From Pseudomonas sp. WS 5079 (GTDB taxonomy: Bacteria > Pseudomonadota > Gammaproteobacteria > Pseudomonadales > Pseudomonadaceae), in the NCBI RefSeq assembly GCF_012985465.1, contig NZ_JAAQWN010000015.1:1-64000 (forward strand): a stretch of 64,000 nucleotides of DNA, read 5' to 3'. Below are positions 32,688 through 41,452 of this stretch, in pieces; the stretch's first letter is position 1, and every line of letters starts with the position of its first letter. The notes under the pieces are model-generated. The model ran no database searches, was not told the origin of the DNA, and saw nothing but the letters and a program-made list of their open reading frames with translations. The position numbers were made by a program, and so were the translations under genes.

Positions 32688-33424
32688 GAGTTCAGCTCTC
32701 CATCAGCGATGGTCCAGAATGAACCATCAGAAATTGTTATTACTTGACCGGCCGCAACTGACATAACAGGGCCGAATGACCAAGCGTTTTTGTTGGGAGG
32801 GATCGTTACGCTGCTCTGAACAATTTGTCCGTGCCAAGAAATCTCTGAGAACGGAGATGCGACAGGGGGTATTGAGCCGCTCATTTGAGCTTGCAGGTTT
32901 GCATCTGCTGCGGCTCGAGCGGCGGCCTCTATAGATACCGCACGTTCAACTGAAGATTTTGTAGCAGCGTCCTGCGTACTAATCGGGTCTTTGACGCTGG
33001 TAATGCGGCGGTTTTCAGCAAAAAAATAGTCGCGCCCCAGTGGCCGCTTGAGTGCCCGCGTGAACGTGGCCAGCCCCTGCTGAATGAGCATGGTCAGCTT
33101 GTCGAACACATCCTCGTGGACTTCCGCCAGAAACTTGCCCTGGTTGCGCAGGCTGGTTTGCTGGAAAGCCTCCATTTCCCTGGACACAACCAGTTGGCCA
33201 GGGCCGGCCAGCGCCGAGGTCGTGACGATGCTCCCGCCCTGGCCATTACCAGCGCCGTTCACGGTGTAGTGCGTGCCGAGGGTCAGCGTTGAGCTAACGC
33301 CCAGCGGATCAACGTAGTTAACGACCAAGTCCTCATTGGCCAAGAACTTGAAGTAGAACGGGAAGTTGGTGGTAACCCCGTTGGTATCGAACTCCGCAAT
33401 GCTGCTGATTGTATTGATGGTCAC
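32684..33424 (-). CDS. Phage tail fibre N-terminal (virion-anchoring) protein
   Basis: A 246-residue protein with the T7 gp17-type anchoring domain of podovirus tail fibres, residues about 1-130: SIAEFDTNGVTTNFPFYFKF, then GTHYTV...GSIVTTSALAGPGQLVVSRE and FDKLTMLIQQ. A short helix and a small beta segment follow. The start is GTG 33424, eight bases after AAGGAG. A split fibre of anchor plus receptor-binding subunit, linked by an ATGA overlap, is inferred. Confidence 0.83.
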   Translation of the reverse strand: MTINTISSIAEFDTNGVTTNFPFYFKFLANEDLVVNYVDPLGVSSTLTLGTHYTVNGAGNGQGGSIVTTSALAGPGQLVVSREMEAFQQTSLRNQGKFLAEVHEDVFDKLTMLIQQGLATFTRALKRPLGRDYFFAENRRITSVKDPISTQDAATKSSVERAVSIEAAARAAADANLQAQMSGSIPPVASPFSEISWHGQIVQSSVTIPPNKNAWSFGPVMSVAAGQVITISDGSFWTIADGELNS

Positions 33425-33449
33425 TGTCGTGACTCCTTTTCTCGGGACG

Positions 33450-33477
33450 AAAAAAAGCCCGCTCAGTGGCGGGCTTC
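33450..33477 (-). terminator. Terminator after internal virion protein
   Basis: Stem AGCCCGC/GCGGGCT (33456-33462, 33469-33475) with a T-run on the minus strand, about 17 bases downstream of the stop codon that would be used if the frameshift in the preceding gene were repaired. Confidence 0.85.
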
Positions 33478-33493
33478 GTTGGCTGCTGCGGAC

Positions 33494-34860
33494 TTACTTT
33501 TTCGGGGCCCCGTGCAACAGGGCTTTAATGAACTCGGCGGCGTCTTCAGGGGGTTTCCTCGCCCACGGCAACATTCCAGAGGTACGAGCCCTGGCGGGTT
33601 AGCGGTTTTGTCGGTACGCCCAACAGATAGCCGCCAGCGATGACCACAGACTTGGCTGCTGCACCTGCATCCTTATCGCCAGTAGCCAATCCAGTAACCG
33701 CGCCAGCGGCCTGGCGACCTGCGTTGATGGCCTGCCATGCCGGCGATAGCGAGCCGGCGTGACCACTGAGTGCTGCACCGATGGTGTCGCGGATGACCGG
33801 GAACCCGGAAACCTCAAACCCGAGCGTGCTTTTTGCCATCCATGCAGCGGTGTTCTCGTCTTCGTCCGGCCCTTTGCCGGTAAGCAGATCGCCCACCACG
33901 CCCTGGAAGAACGCCACGGCCAGCATTGCAGCGGCAGCGCTGGCCACCGTGCGCGATCCCTGCTTTGCTTCGAAGGCCAGGTCGCGATTATGGTTGTAGT
34001 AGGCCGAGAACGGGGTATAGAACATGGTCAGCAGGCGCATGGCCGCGCCCTGGTCCTTGCGCTGGATGGCAGCAATATCCATTGCCCCGGTGCCGCCCTG
34101 AGATAGGCGCACCGCATTGTCGCCATCAAGCGCAGCGGCGGACGCTTCCTTGCCGGCGGCCAGGCCTTCGCGGTAACTGGCCATCCAGATTGCGCCGGAA
34201 ATGCCGCGATCCAGATAGCCCAGCAGGTTGAACGAGAACCGCACCAGGTCGTCACGCTTGCGGAAAAATGCGTTCTTGCCGATCAGGTCGGCCATGCTTG
34301 AAGCCAGTCGGCCGTCCTCCATATCCCAACGCAGGCGCATTGCCGGCGATGCATCGGTAATCATGCGGTACGTCTCGACGGGCGACCGGATGCCATCGAG
34401 CAGACTTTGAGCCAACAGCTTCGGCTTGACGTACAGCAGGCCCGGGATCAGGCCGCCGACCTGCGCCAGCACGGTGGTGCTGGAAAGGCCCAGGCCCACG
34501 ATGGACGTATTTGTCCTGGCCGCGTCGAGGAACCGATTGAAGTTGCCGGTTTCCGGTGGGTTCCGGTCGTTGGCTATGGCCTTCAACCACGGCAGGAACG
34601 AATCCGCGCCGCGCGGGCCGAGCTTGTCGAGTAGCACCGCCCTGATTTGAGGATCTTTGGTCAGCCGGTGGGCATCCTGCAGCGCTTCCCGGTGCGTCAG
34701 GTCGTGAACGTGCTGGGCCAGGCGCTGGGGAATGACGCTCAAATCCAGCAGCAACGGCCCGCTGGCGTTGTCGTTACGCTGATTGGTGAACCCGTTGGAC
34801 GGTAGCGCCCCCTCGAAACCCTCGTTGAACAGCTCGCCGCCCACCTGCTTCGCCGGGGTT
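33494..34860 (-). pseudogene. Internal virion/ejection protein, 5'-truncated and frameshifted
   Basis: The open frame 33546-34844 (432 residues) reads as the C-terminal part of a large podovirus internal virion or ejection protein: helical, with MLTMFYTPFSAYYNHNRDLAFEA and Ala/Gly-rich hydrophobic stretches (SAAAAMLAVAFFQGVVGDLLTG). It starts at an internal GTG with no ribosome site, and the normal N-terminus is missing. It ends GEETP at a run of five C; removing one C restores a tail EDAAEFIKALLHGAPKK ending at 33494, right before a terminator. Both ends are therefore broken. Confidence 0.7.
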
Positions 34861-34870
34861 GGGGATGAAG

Positions 34871-34902
34871 AAAAAACCGGCCCATGTGGCCGGTTTTTTT
34901 AT
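34871..34902. terminator. Bidirectional terminator at the prophage edge
   Basis: A-run, stem AACCGGCC/GGCCGGTT, T-run. It abuts the truncated virion gene and may mark the deletion junction. Confidence 0.8.
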
Positions 34903-34979
34903 GCCTGGAATTTGCCAGTAAAACCCGCAATCCCCCCCCCTCCTGCAGCCTTGTCCCGCGCTCATACACTGCTTGCTTG

Positions 34980-35117
34980 CAGCACCTGCCGGCGCAGAAG
35001 CTCAACATCACGCTGCCTGGCTATTTGCTCAACCGAATTGACGGGTACGTACTGCATCCCCCGGAAGAAAAAAGCCGCTCGGGGTTCCTCGCGTCGCCAG
35101 CGTTGAAGTTACTGTAA
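34980..35117 (+). pseudogene. hicB antitoxin C-terminal relic
   Basis: From about 34998 the plus strand reads KLNITLPGYLLNRIDGYV and then KSRSGFLASPALKLL with a stop at 35115. This is the ribbon-helix-helix end of a HicB antitoxin. No HicB N-terminal domain or HicA toxin is found upstream, and no start codon with a ribosome site exists, so this is the leftover of a deleted hicAB module. The rest of 34903-35231 shows a C-run near 34931 and no gene. Confidence 0.65.
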
Positions 35118-35231
35118 CAACAGCGGTGACACCGCCGAATTTGACCGCAAGAAACGTAGTTCACCCACCCGCGATGAGCGCTAAAGTGCAGGCCTGTCCG
35201 CTAAATGATCCGCGCAACAAGGAGCCCACTC

Positions 35232-35732
35232 ATGCCGTGTGAATACAAACTGATGCCCTCCCCCGTCGGCCAACTGACCCTGGTTGCCCGCAACGGCAGG
35301 CTCGCCGCCATCCTGTGGGAAACCGAGCGCGCCAACCGTGTGCGCCTGGGCGAACTGGTAGAGGTCAACCACAGCCCGGTGCTGCTGGAGGCCGAGCGAC
35401 AGTTGAACGAGTATTTTGCCGGCACCCGCGACCGCTTCGAGCTGGAACTGGACTTCGACGGTACCGAGTTCCAGAAAAAAGTCTGGAGCGCACTGTTGAC
35501 CATTCCTTTCGGTGAGACCCGCAGCTACAGCCAGATCGCTACGCAGATCGGCAACCCCAAGGCCGTGCGCGCGGTCGGTGCGGCGAACGGGCGCAATCCG
35601 ATTTCGATCGTCGCGCCCTGCCATCGGGTGATCGGTGCTTCGGGCGGGCTGACCGGGTTTGCCGGCGGGCTTGAAGCCAAGCAGTATTTGCTGACCCTCG
35701 AGGATGGCGAGGCTACAAGGTCGTTGTTCTGA
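35232..35732 (+). CDS. ogt: Methylated-DNA-protein cysteine methyltransferase Ogt
   Basis: Direct repair protein removing alkyl groups from O6-guanine, 166 residues. The acceptor is Cys130 in SIVAPCHRVIG, preceded by the HTH-type PFGETRSYSQIATQIGNPKAVRAVG. The start is ATG 35232 after AAGGAG. There is no Ada domain. It is the first clearly chromosomal gene after the prophage remnant. Confidence 0.95.
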   Translation: MPCEYKLMPSPVGQLTLVARNGRLAAILWETERANRVRLGELVEVNHSPVLLEAERQLNEYFAGTRDRFELELDFDGTEFQKKVWSALLTIPFGETRSYSQIATQIGNPKAVRAVGAANGRNPISIVAPCHRVIGASGGLTGFAGGLEAKQYLLTLEDGEATRSLF

Positions 35733-35745
35733 CAGCCACCAAGCG

Positions 35746-35892
35746 CTAGGGCTGATCAGCCTTGGAATCCTTCAACTGCACCGAGGATTTGCTGCCGTCG
35801 GTGTTGTCTTGGGTTTCATTGTTAGAACTGTCGAAACAGCCTTGCAACAGCACCAGGCAGCAGGCCAGGCAGAGTGTACGAGAGAGGCTCAT
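35746..35892 (-). CDS. 48-residue putative lipoprotein
   Basis: A short gene easily missed. The product begins MSLSRTLCLACCLVLLQGC, a lipoprotein signal with acylation at Cys19, followed by a hydrophilic Asn/Asp/Ser/Lys-rich tail (FDSSNNETQDNTDGSKSS). A GGAAG ribosome site lies seven bases before the ATG at 35892. It is convergent with ogt, 13 bases from its stop. The function is unknown. Confidence 0.72.
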   Translation of the reverse strand: MSLSRTLCLACCLVLLQGCFDSSNNETQDNTDGSKSSVQLKDSKADQP

Positions 35893-36084
35893 GATCACGC
35901 TTCCATTTTGACGGGGTGATGAAATAGTGACCGGTCTACACCAGCAGGGTTCGATGCCTGCGCCTCGAACCTGCCCAACGGTTGCACAGCCCCGTCAAAT
36001 TCATGCAGGTCGACAATTGTAAAAAGAAATTTCAGCGTGCCGCCACGGTCAGTACTTTCATCAGCACTGACCTGGAGCATCACC

Positions 36085-36507
36085 ATGAAGTTCTCGACCC
36101 TTTCCCAATCCCTGGCCCGCTGGGCAGGCAGCGCCCGTACCTTCTTTGCGGCAGTGGTGTTGATTGTGCTGTGGGGCGTCAGCGGCCCTTGGTTTCACTA
36201 CAACGACACATGGCAATTGGTGGTCAACACGTCCACCACCATCATCACCTTCCTGATGGTGTTCCTGATCCAGAACACCCAGAACCGTGACAGCGACATG
36301 TTGCATATCAAGATTGATGAGTTGCTGCGGGTGACCAAGGATGCACAGAACGCGGTACTGAGCCTCGATGGCCTGGACTTCAAAGCCCTGGAAAAACTGC
36401 GCAGCGAATACCGTTCCCTGGGCGAGCGCCAAACCGTCAGCCTCGGCGGCGACAGCACAGCAGCGGCCCCAGGCGACTCAGTCAAGACCGACCTGAACCA
36501 GGCATAA
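36085..36507 (+). CDS. Low-affinity iron permease family protein
   Basis: A 140-residue membrane protein with two transmembrane segments (about 18-38 and 50-70) and the motif WQLVVNTSTTIITFLMVFLIQNTQNRD, the mark of the low-affinity iron permease (FET4-related) family, in which the transport role in bacteria is unproven. A soluble C-terminal tail follows. The start at 36085 (MKFSTLSQSLARW) lies after GGAG. It is a single gene. Confidence 0.82.
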   Translation: MKFSTLSQSLARWAGSARTFFAAVVLIVLWGVSGPWFHYNDTWQLVVNTSTTIITFLMVFLIQNTQNRDSDMLHIKIDELLRVTKDAQNAVLSLDGLDFKALEKLRSEYRSLGERQTVSLGGDSTAAAPGDSVKTDLNQA

Positions 36508-36538
36508 AAAACGGCGGTTGGATCAGCTCCAACCGCCG
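36506..36538 (-). terminator. Terminator of DUF4142 gene
   Basis: Perfect 11-base stem CGGCGGTTGGA/TCCAACCGCCG (36512-36522, 36528-36538) with a T-run on the minus strand. It separates two convergent genes. Confidence 0.88.
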
Positions 36539-36559
36539 CTTGCATGACCAGGCCCGCGA

Positions 36560-37087
36560 TCAACCGTCGCCGTTACGGCTCTTGCCATAGGATGAAGCCA
36601 GCGCCCGGGCTTTTTCCAGGCGGGTTTCCAGCTTGGGCAGGGTTTCGTCAACCAATGCCTTTATTTCGGGGATGTCCGACGCCGCGCCCTCCTGCTTGAA
36701 CAGCGCGATTGCATCTTCGTTGGCCTTGACCTGCTGGGCTGTGTAGGCGGCGTCGAAGGAATCGCCATCGGTCAGTTCAGGCATCAGGGTTTCGGCCTTG
36801 TCGACGATCTGGTCGCGAGGTGCCACTGGCAGGTCGAGTTTTTTCGCAATGGCCGCCAAATGTTGATTGGCCAGGGTGCGTTCGTTGATGACCTCGATGG
36901 TGTAGTCCTTGATCTCCTGGGACGAGGTCTTGGCGTGGGCCATGCGGCTGGTTTCGATATCGGCCATGCCCTTGGCCGAGGCCTGTTCGATGAATTCGGC
37001 GGGGCCTTGGGCGAAAGCATTGCTGGCGCCGAGGCCCAGCAGCATCGCGAAAGTGGCGGTGCGTAACCGGATAGCCATGCGGCTCAT
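36560..37087 (-). CDS. Periplasmic DUF4142 protein
   Basis: A 175-residue exported helical protein with signal peptide 1-26 (ending AFA) and a DUF4142 domain (FIEQASAKGMADIETSRMAHAKTSSQEIKDYT, then LANQHLAAIAKKLDLPV), a ferritin-like four-helix family of unknown function seen in stress-related gene sets. A GGAGG ribosome site lies before ATG 37087. Confidence 0.87.
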   Translation of the reverse strand: MSRMAIRLRTATFAMLLGLGASNAFAQGPAEFIEQASAKGMADIETSRMAHAKTSSQEIKDYTIEVINERTLANQHLAAIAKKLDLPVAPRDQIVDKAETLMPELTDGDSFDAAYTAQQVKANEDAIALFKQEGAASDIPEIKALVDETLPKLETRLEKARALASSYGKSRNGDG

Positions 37088-37205
37088 GGTGGGTTCCTCC
37101 AGGTAATAAAGACATGCCGGGGAACGAGCCCCGCCCTGAATCTGAATTTTCAGGGATGCAAAGGTTTAGAAAAAACTTGCTGGTGCGACGAACGGTCGTC
37201 GCTGA

Positions 37206-37847
37206 TCAGGAGGTTTTACTGCCCAGCAAGCCCGGCAATGCGTGGGCCAGGGCATTGATCGCAAAACCGATGAACATCACGCCGCACAGCTTGGTGATCA
37301 GCACTTCATGGCGCTGATACACCGTGCGCACCTGCCGCGCGCCCACGACGCCGATCAGGATCCCGTAAGCCAGCAGGCCACCGAAAAAGCTCAGGACAAT
37401 CAACCACGGCAACATGCCCCAGGTCAGCAACTCGGCCCGGCTCGACAGCAACGCGGTGAACGTGGCCACGGCCACCGGGTACGCCTTGGGGTTGGTCAGG
37501 CCAAACAAAATGCCGTGCCAGAACGGATGGCGCGCCGCGCCCTGGGCAGCCTCGCCGCTGCGGCTGCGGGTTCGAATCGCCCGAATGCCCAGCCAAAACA
37601 GATACAGGGCGCTGAGCACACCCAACACATCAAACGCACTGCTGCCGATTTCCCGGGCGCCGACAATCGCCACCAACGCGGTGCTACACCACACCACATC
37701 ACCCAACAGGTGCCCGCACAAAAATCCCGCGCCGGCCCGACGCCCGCGTGCCGCCCCAATGCCAAATACCGCCAGCACCCCGGGCCCCGGCGTGATGCCA
37801 TAAATAAAGCCCGAGGCGATGACGGCAAACAGCAATGATGAAGTCAT
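37206..37847 (-). CDS. LysE family transporter
   Basis: A 213-residue inner membrane protein with six transmembrane segments and the family motif ITPGPGVLAVFGIGAARGRRAG near the N-terminus, and GLTNPKAYPVAVATF in the middle. LysE/RhtB exporters expel amino acids or homoserine derivatives; the substrate is unknown. The start at 37847 (MTSSLLFAVIASGF) is chosen over an upstream in-frame ATG at 37892. The LysR gene next door reads the same way and may control it or the divergent DMT gene. Confidence 0.88.
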   Translation of the reverse strand: MTSSLLFAVIASGFIYGITPGPGVLAVFGIGAARGRRAGAGFLCGHLLGDVVWCSTALVAIVGAREIGSSAFDVLGVLSALYLFWLGIRAIRTRSRSGEAAQGAARHPFWHGILFGLTNPKAYPVAVATFTALLSSRAELLTWGMLPWLIVLSFFGGLLAYGILIGVVGARQVRTVYQRHEVLITKLCGVMFIGFAINALAHALPGLLGSKTS

Positions 37848-37913
37848 GGGTAACACGCTCAGATAAATAAGAGGGGCGCGTCGATTGTGCACAATCCATC
37901 CGGCACTGCAATG

Positions 37914-38822
37914 CTAGGCCGCGCGTTTGGCCAACACGTCTTGCACTTGGGCGATCAACCACTGCAAGGCGCCATCCCCGCCACGGCGTTTATGCCAGGC
38001 CAAGACAAAACCGAAGGACGGGATATGGAACGGCGGCGGCACCACCAGCAAGTGCCGGGAGTCGATGTTCAGCAGCCCCTGGGAAGACACGGTGAGGATC
38101 AGGTCAGTGCCCTGGATCAACTGCGGTGCAATGCCCCAGTGGGGCAGGCTGATTGCCACGTGGCGCCGTTCACGGATCGCGGTCAGTGCCCGTTCGATTT
38201 CCGGAGTGCCGCTACCGCGCATTTCCAGCAGCACATGGGGCCGCGCGAGGTAAGTGGGCAAGTCGAGCACACCACCTGCGGGCAAGCTGTCGCGGTCGAC
38301 CAGGCAGGCGTAGTGTTCCTCGAACAACGGCGTGCTGCGCAGCTCGGCGGGCAGGTCGGGAAATACCCCGGCTGCGAGGTCGATCTCACCACTGAGCACC
38401 CCTTCCTGCATGCCTTCGCGACTGGCGTGGGTGATGGCCAGGTCAATCCCCGGCGCCTGCTCGCGCAGCGCCCGTGCCAGCCCGGGCAACAGCAGCGCCG
38501 CGCCGTAATCGGACATGGCCAGGCGAAACGTACGCCTGGCCGACGCCGGGTCGAAGCGGTTCGGCGCCAGCAACGACTGGACCTGGGCCAACGCATCGGC
38601 CAGCGGCGCCGCCAGCTCCAATGCGCGGGCGGTGGCGACCAGGCCGCCACCCTGGCGCACCAGCAATGGGTCGCCCAGCAGATCCCGCAACCGCGCCAGC
38701 GCGTGGCTGACCGCCGGCTGGCTCAGATGCAGGCGCTCGGCGGCGCGGGTGACGTGCTGCTCGCTGAGCAAGGCGTCCAGGATCACCAGCAGGTTGAGGT
38801 CGATGCGGCGCAAATCATTCAT
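37914..38822 (-). CDS. LysR-type transcriptional regulator
   Basis: A 302-residue LTTR. The winged helix RRIDLNLLVILDALLSEQHVTRAAERLHLSQPAVSHALARLR is at 4-45 and the effector-binding domain follows from about 85. The start is uncertain among ATGs at 38822, 38831 and 38840; none has a clear ribosome site. It is divergent from a DMT transporter gene 86 bases away, a usual LTTR-target layout, and is followed by the LysE family gene. Confidence 0.9.
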   Translation of the reverse strand: MNDLRRIDLNLLVILDALLSEQHVTRAAERLHLSQPAVSHALARLRDLLGDPLLVRQGGGLVATARALELAAPLADALAQVQSLLAPNRFDPASARRTFRLAMSDYGAALLLPGLARALREQAPGIDLAITHASREGMQEGVLSGEIDLAAGVFPDLPAELRSTPLFEEHYACLVDRDSLPAGGVLDLPTYLARPHVLLEMRGSGTPEIERALTAIRERRHVAISLPHWGIAPQLIQGTDLILTVSSQGLLNIDSRHLLVVPPPFHIPSFGFVLAWHKRRGGDGALQWLIAQVQDVLAKRAA

Positions 38823-38908
38823 GGCATGCATGTTCAGCATAAGAACTTGGAATTTAAATCTGCGCGACGAATACCGTACAGTCCAGTAAAACCTTTGGGA
38901 GATTGATC

Positions 38909-39397
38909 ATGACCACGTTGCATTGGCTGGGCTTGTTGCTGTTGGCGGTGATTGCCGGGGCGGTGGTGCCGTTTCAAAGCGCGATCAATGCCAACCTCGG
39001 GCGCGGCCTCGGGCATCCGTTGTGGGCGACCCTGGCCTCACTGCTGGTGAGTATCCTGGTGCTGTTGCCAGTGATCCTGGCGCTACGCCTGCCGCTGCCA
39101 AGCCTCGGTTTTATCAGCAAGGCGCCGCTGTGGATGTGGACCGGAGGCGCATTCGGTGTGTGTTTTATCTCCCTGGCCCTGGTCCTTTTGCCCAAACTCG
39201 GGGCATCGGGATTTATCGCCCTGGCCATGACCGGGCAAATCCTCGCCTCGTTGTTACTCGATCACTTTGGCTTGTTTGGCTTGGTGGAACGACAACTGAC
39301 CGCGCCGCGCCTGCTCGGCGTGCTGATGCTGATCGGTGGGGTGGCGTTGATTCAGTTCAGCACCGCGCCCGCCAAGGCCCTGGCCGCTGCGGGCTGA
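38909..39397 (+). CDS. DMT family transporter (YdcZ-like)
   Basis: A 162-residue membrane protein with five hydrophobic segments, half the size of a usual EamA carrier, as in the YdcZ (DUF606) group that works as dimers. VVPFQSAINANLGRGLGHPLWATLASLLVS is characteristic. The start is ATG 38909 after GGGAG. It is divergent from the LysR gene, which probably regulates it. The substrate is unknown. Confidence 0.87.
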   Translation: MTTLHWLGLLLLAVIAGAVVPFQSAINANLGRGLGHPLWATLASLLVSILVLLPVILALRLPLPSLGFISKAPLWMWTGGAFGVCFISLALVLLPKLGASGFIALAMTGQILASLLLDHFGLFGLVERQLTAPRLLGVLMLIGGVALIQFSTAPAKALAAAG

Positions 39398-39407
39398 GCC
39401 ACAGCCA

Positions 39408-40082
39408 TCACCGCCCCTCGGCGGCCAGGCGATGGATGTCGGCAGGCTCGATCACCGGTTGCGGTGCGCCATGGCGGACCACACTGAGCATCGCCCGGCC
39501 CACGGTCTCGGTACTCACCACCCAGGCCGGCCGCACGCGACGCACCAGTGACAGCAGCGGCCCGATCAGGTTGTAGATCGTCTGGTACAGCGCGGTTTTC
39601 GAACGCACGCCATGCAGCGGCTGGATGATCCCCGGCCGGAACACATACACCGCTTTGAACGGCAGGCGCAGCAAGGCATTCTCGGTCTTGCCCTTGACCC
39701 GCGCCCACATCACCTTGCCCTGCTCGGAACTGTCGGTGCCGGCACCGGACACGTACACAAAGGTCATCTGCGGATTGAGCCGCGCCAGGGTGCTGGCAGC
39801 GACCAGGGTCAGGTCATAGGTCTGGCGGGTGTAGGTGGCTTCATCCATGCCCACCGACGACGTCCCCAGGCAAAACAGGCAGGCATCAAAACCTTGCAGC
39901 AGATGCTCCAGGGGTTGGAAGTCGAACATATCGGCATGCAACACCTGGTGCAGCTTGCCATGCTCCTGGGTCAACGCCGTGCGCCCTACGGCCACCACTT
40001 CCTGCACATCAGCGGCCAGCAGACACTCACGCAACACGCCCTGGCCGACCATGCCGGTGGCGCCGAATAGCAGAACTCTCAT
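39408..40082 (-). CDS. NAD(P)H-binding atypical SDR protein
   Basis: A 224-residue Rossmann-fold protein. The cofactor motif is LLFGATGMVGQGVL at 4-17; DACLFCLGTSS and FVYVSGAGTDSSEQGKVMWARVKGKTE carry the Ser and Tyr-less active region of atypical short-chain dehydrogenases related to HTATIP2/NmrA. No substrate can be named. It is convergent with the DMT gene. Confidence 0.83.
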   Translation of the reverse strand: MRVLLFGATGMVGQGVLRECLLAADVQEVVAVGRTALTQEHGKLHQVLHADMFDFQPLEHLLQGFDACLFCLGTSSVGMDEATYTRQTYDLTLVAASTLARLNPQMTFVYVSGAGTDSSEQGKVMWARVKGKTENALLRLPFKAVYVFRPGIIQPLHGVRSKTALYQTIYNLIGPLLSLVRRVRPAWVVSTETVGRAMLSVVRHGAPQPVIEPADIHRLAAEGR

Positions 40083-40177
40083 AGGGGGCCTCAGTGGCGA
40101 GCTTCAAGTTAAGCGCTGTACGAGGTGCTCAGGTTAACAGCTTGTCGCTTGAAGCTTGCTACTTGCCGCTGCCCCAC

Positions 40178-41326
40178 TCAAAACGCGCTACGGAAAATCT
40201 CCTCGATCTGGCGCTGATCCGCCCGCCGTGGGTTGGTCAGGCCGCACGCGTCCTTGAGGGCGTTGGTGGCCAGCAGCGGGATGTCTTGCAGCTTGGCGCC
40301 CAGTTCGCGCAGGCCGGCGGGGATGTCGACGTCCTGGGACAGGCAGCGGATCGCCGCGATGGCCGCTTGCGCGCCCTCTTCGAAGGTGGCGTGTTTGTCG
40401 GTCACGCCCAGGGCGCGGCCAACGTCACTCAGGCGTGCCGCGCTGACGCTGGCGTTGAAGCTTTGCACATGGGGCAACAGCACCGCGTTGCATACGCCGT
40501 GGGGCAGGTCGTAGAGGCCGCCCAACTGGTGAGCCATGGCGTGGACAAAACCCAGGGAGGCGTTGTTGAAGGCCATGCCGGCGAGAAATTGCGCGTAGGC
40601 CATGTTTTCCCGGGCGGCCATATCGCTGCCGTCGCGCACGGCCAGGCGCAGGTTGGCGCTGATCAGCTCGATGGCCTTGATCGCGCAGGCGTCGGTGATC
40701 GGGTTGGCCGCCGTGGACACATAGGCTTCGATGGCGTGGGTCAGCGCGTCCATGCCGGTGGCGGCGGTCAGGCCCTTGGGCATGGCGACCATCAGCGCCG
40801 GGTCGTTGACCGACAGCAGCGGCGTGACGTTACGGTCGACGATGGCCATTTTCACGTGGCGGGTTTCGTCGGTGATGATGCAAAAACGCGTCATTTCGCT
40901 GGCGGTGCCGGCGGTGGTGTTGATCGCGACCAAAGGCAGCTGCGGCTTGCTCGACTGGTCGACCCCTTCATAGTCGCCGATATGCCCGCCATTGGTGGCA
41001 CACAGGGCAATGCCCTTGGCGCAGTCATGGGGCGAACCACCACCCAACGACACCACGAAATCGCAGGCACTTTGCTGCAGTAACGCCAGGCCGTTCTCGA
41101 CGTTCTCCACGTTGGGGTTGGGTTTGGCGCCGTCGTAAATCACCGAATCGATGTCCTGCATTGCCAGCTTCTCGGCAATCATGCTGGCCACGCCCGCCTT
41201 GGCCAGGCCGGCGTCGGTGACAATCAGCGCCTTGCGAAAGCCGTAATTGCGGATCGCGCTCATGGCTTCGTCGAGGCAGTCGATGCCCATGATGTTGACG
41301 GCGGGAATGAAGAACGTGCTGCTCAT
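40178..41326 (-). CDS. Iron-containing alcohol dehydrogenase
   Basis: A 382-residue group III dehydrogenase. NAD-binding GGGSPHDCAKGIAL, and the iron-ligand region DALTHAIEAYVS (His and Asp), HAMAHQLGGLYDLPHG (two His ligands) are intact. It resembles YiaY/ErcA-type enzymes; the alcohol is not known. It stands alone, with a repeat-like AGCTTCAAG-type sequence in the 95 bases after its stop (40083-40177). Confidence 0.92.
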   Translation of the reverse strand: MSSTFFIPAVNIMGIDCLDEAMSAIRNYGFRKALIVTDAGLAKAGVASMIAEKLAMQDIDSVIYDGAKPNPNVENVENGLALLQQSACDFVVSLGGGSPHDCAKGIALCATNGGHIGDYEGVDQSSKPQLPLVAINTTAGTASEMTRFCIITDETRHVKMAIVDRNVTPLLSVNDPALMVAMPKGLTAATGMDALTHAIEAYVSTAANPITDACAIKAIELISANLRLAVRDGSDMAARENMAYAQFLAGMAFNNASLGFVHAMAHQLGGLYDLPHGVCNAVLLPHVQSFNASVSAARLSDVGRALGVTDKHATFEEGAQAAIAAIRCLSQDVDIPAGLRELGAKLQDIPLLATNALKDACGLTNPRRADQRQIEEIFRSAF

Positions 41327-41452
41327 GATGAACCCTCGGGGATACGTTGATGCCTACAGCATCAACCCCACCCGCCTGCGGCATCTTGACCAAGATCAAC
41401 GCCCGCCCGTGATAAAGTCACCACCCAGCCGTTTTTGAGTAGACCCGCCGCA

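Noticed and set aside
34900..35231. A right attachment site repeating the tRNA-Gly 3' end
   Set aside because: I looked for GGTTCGATTCCC and CCCGCTCCA between the integrase and ogt and found no convincing copy.
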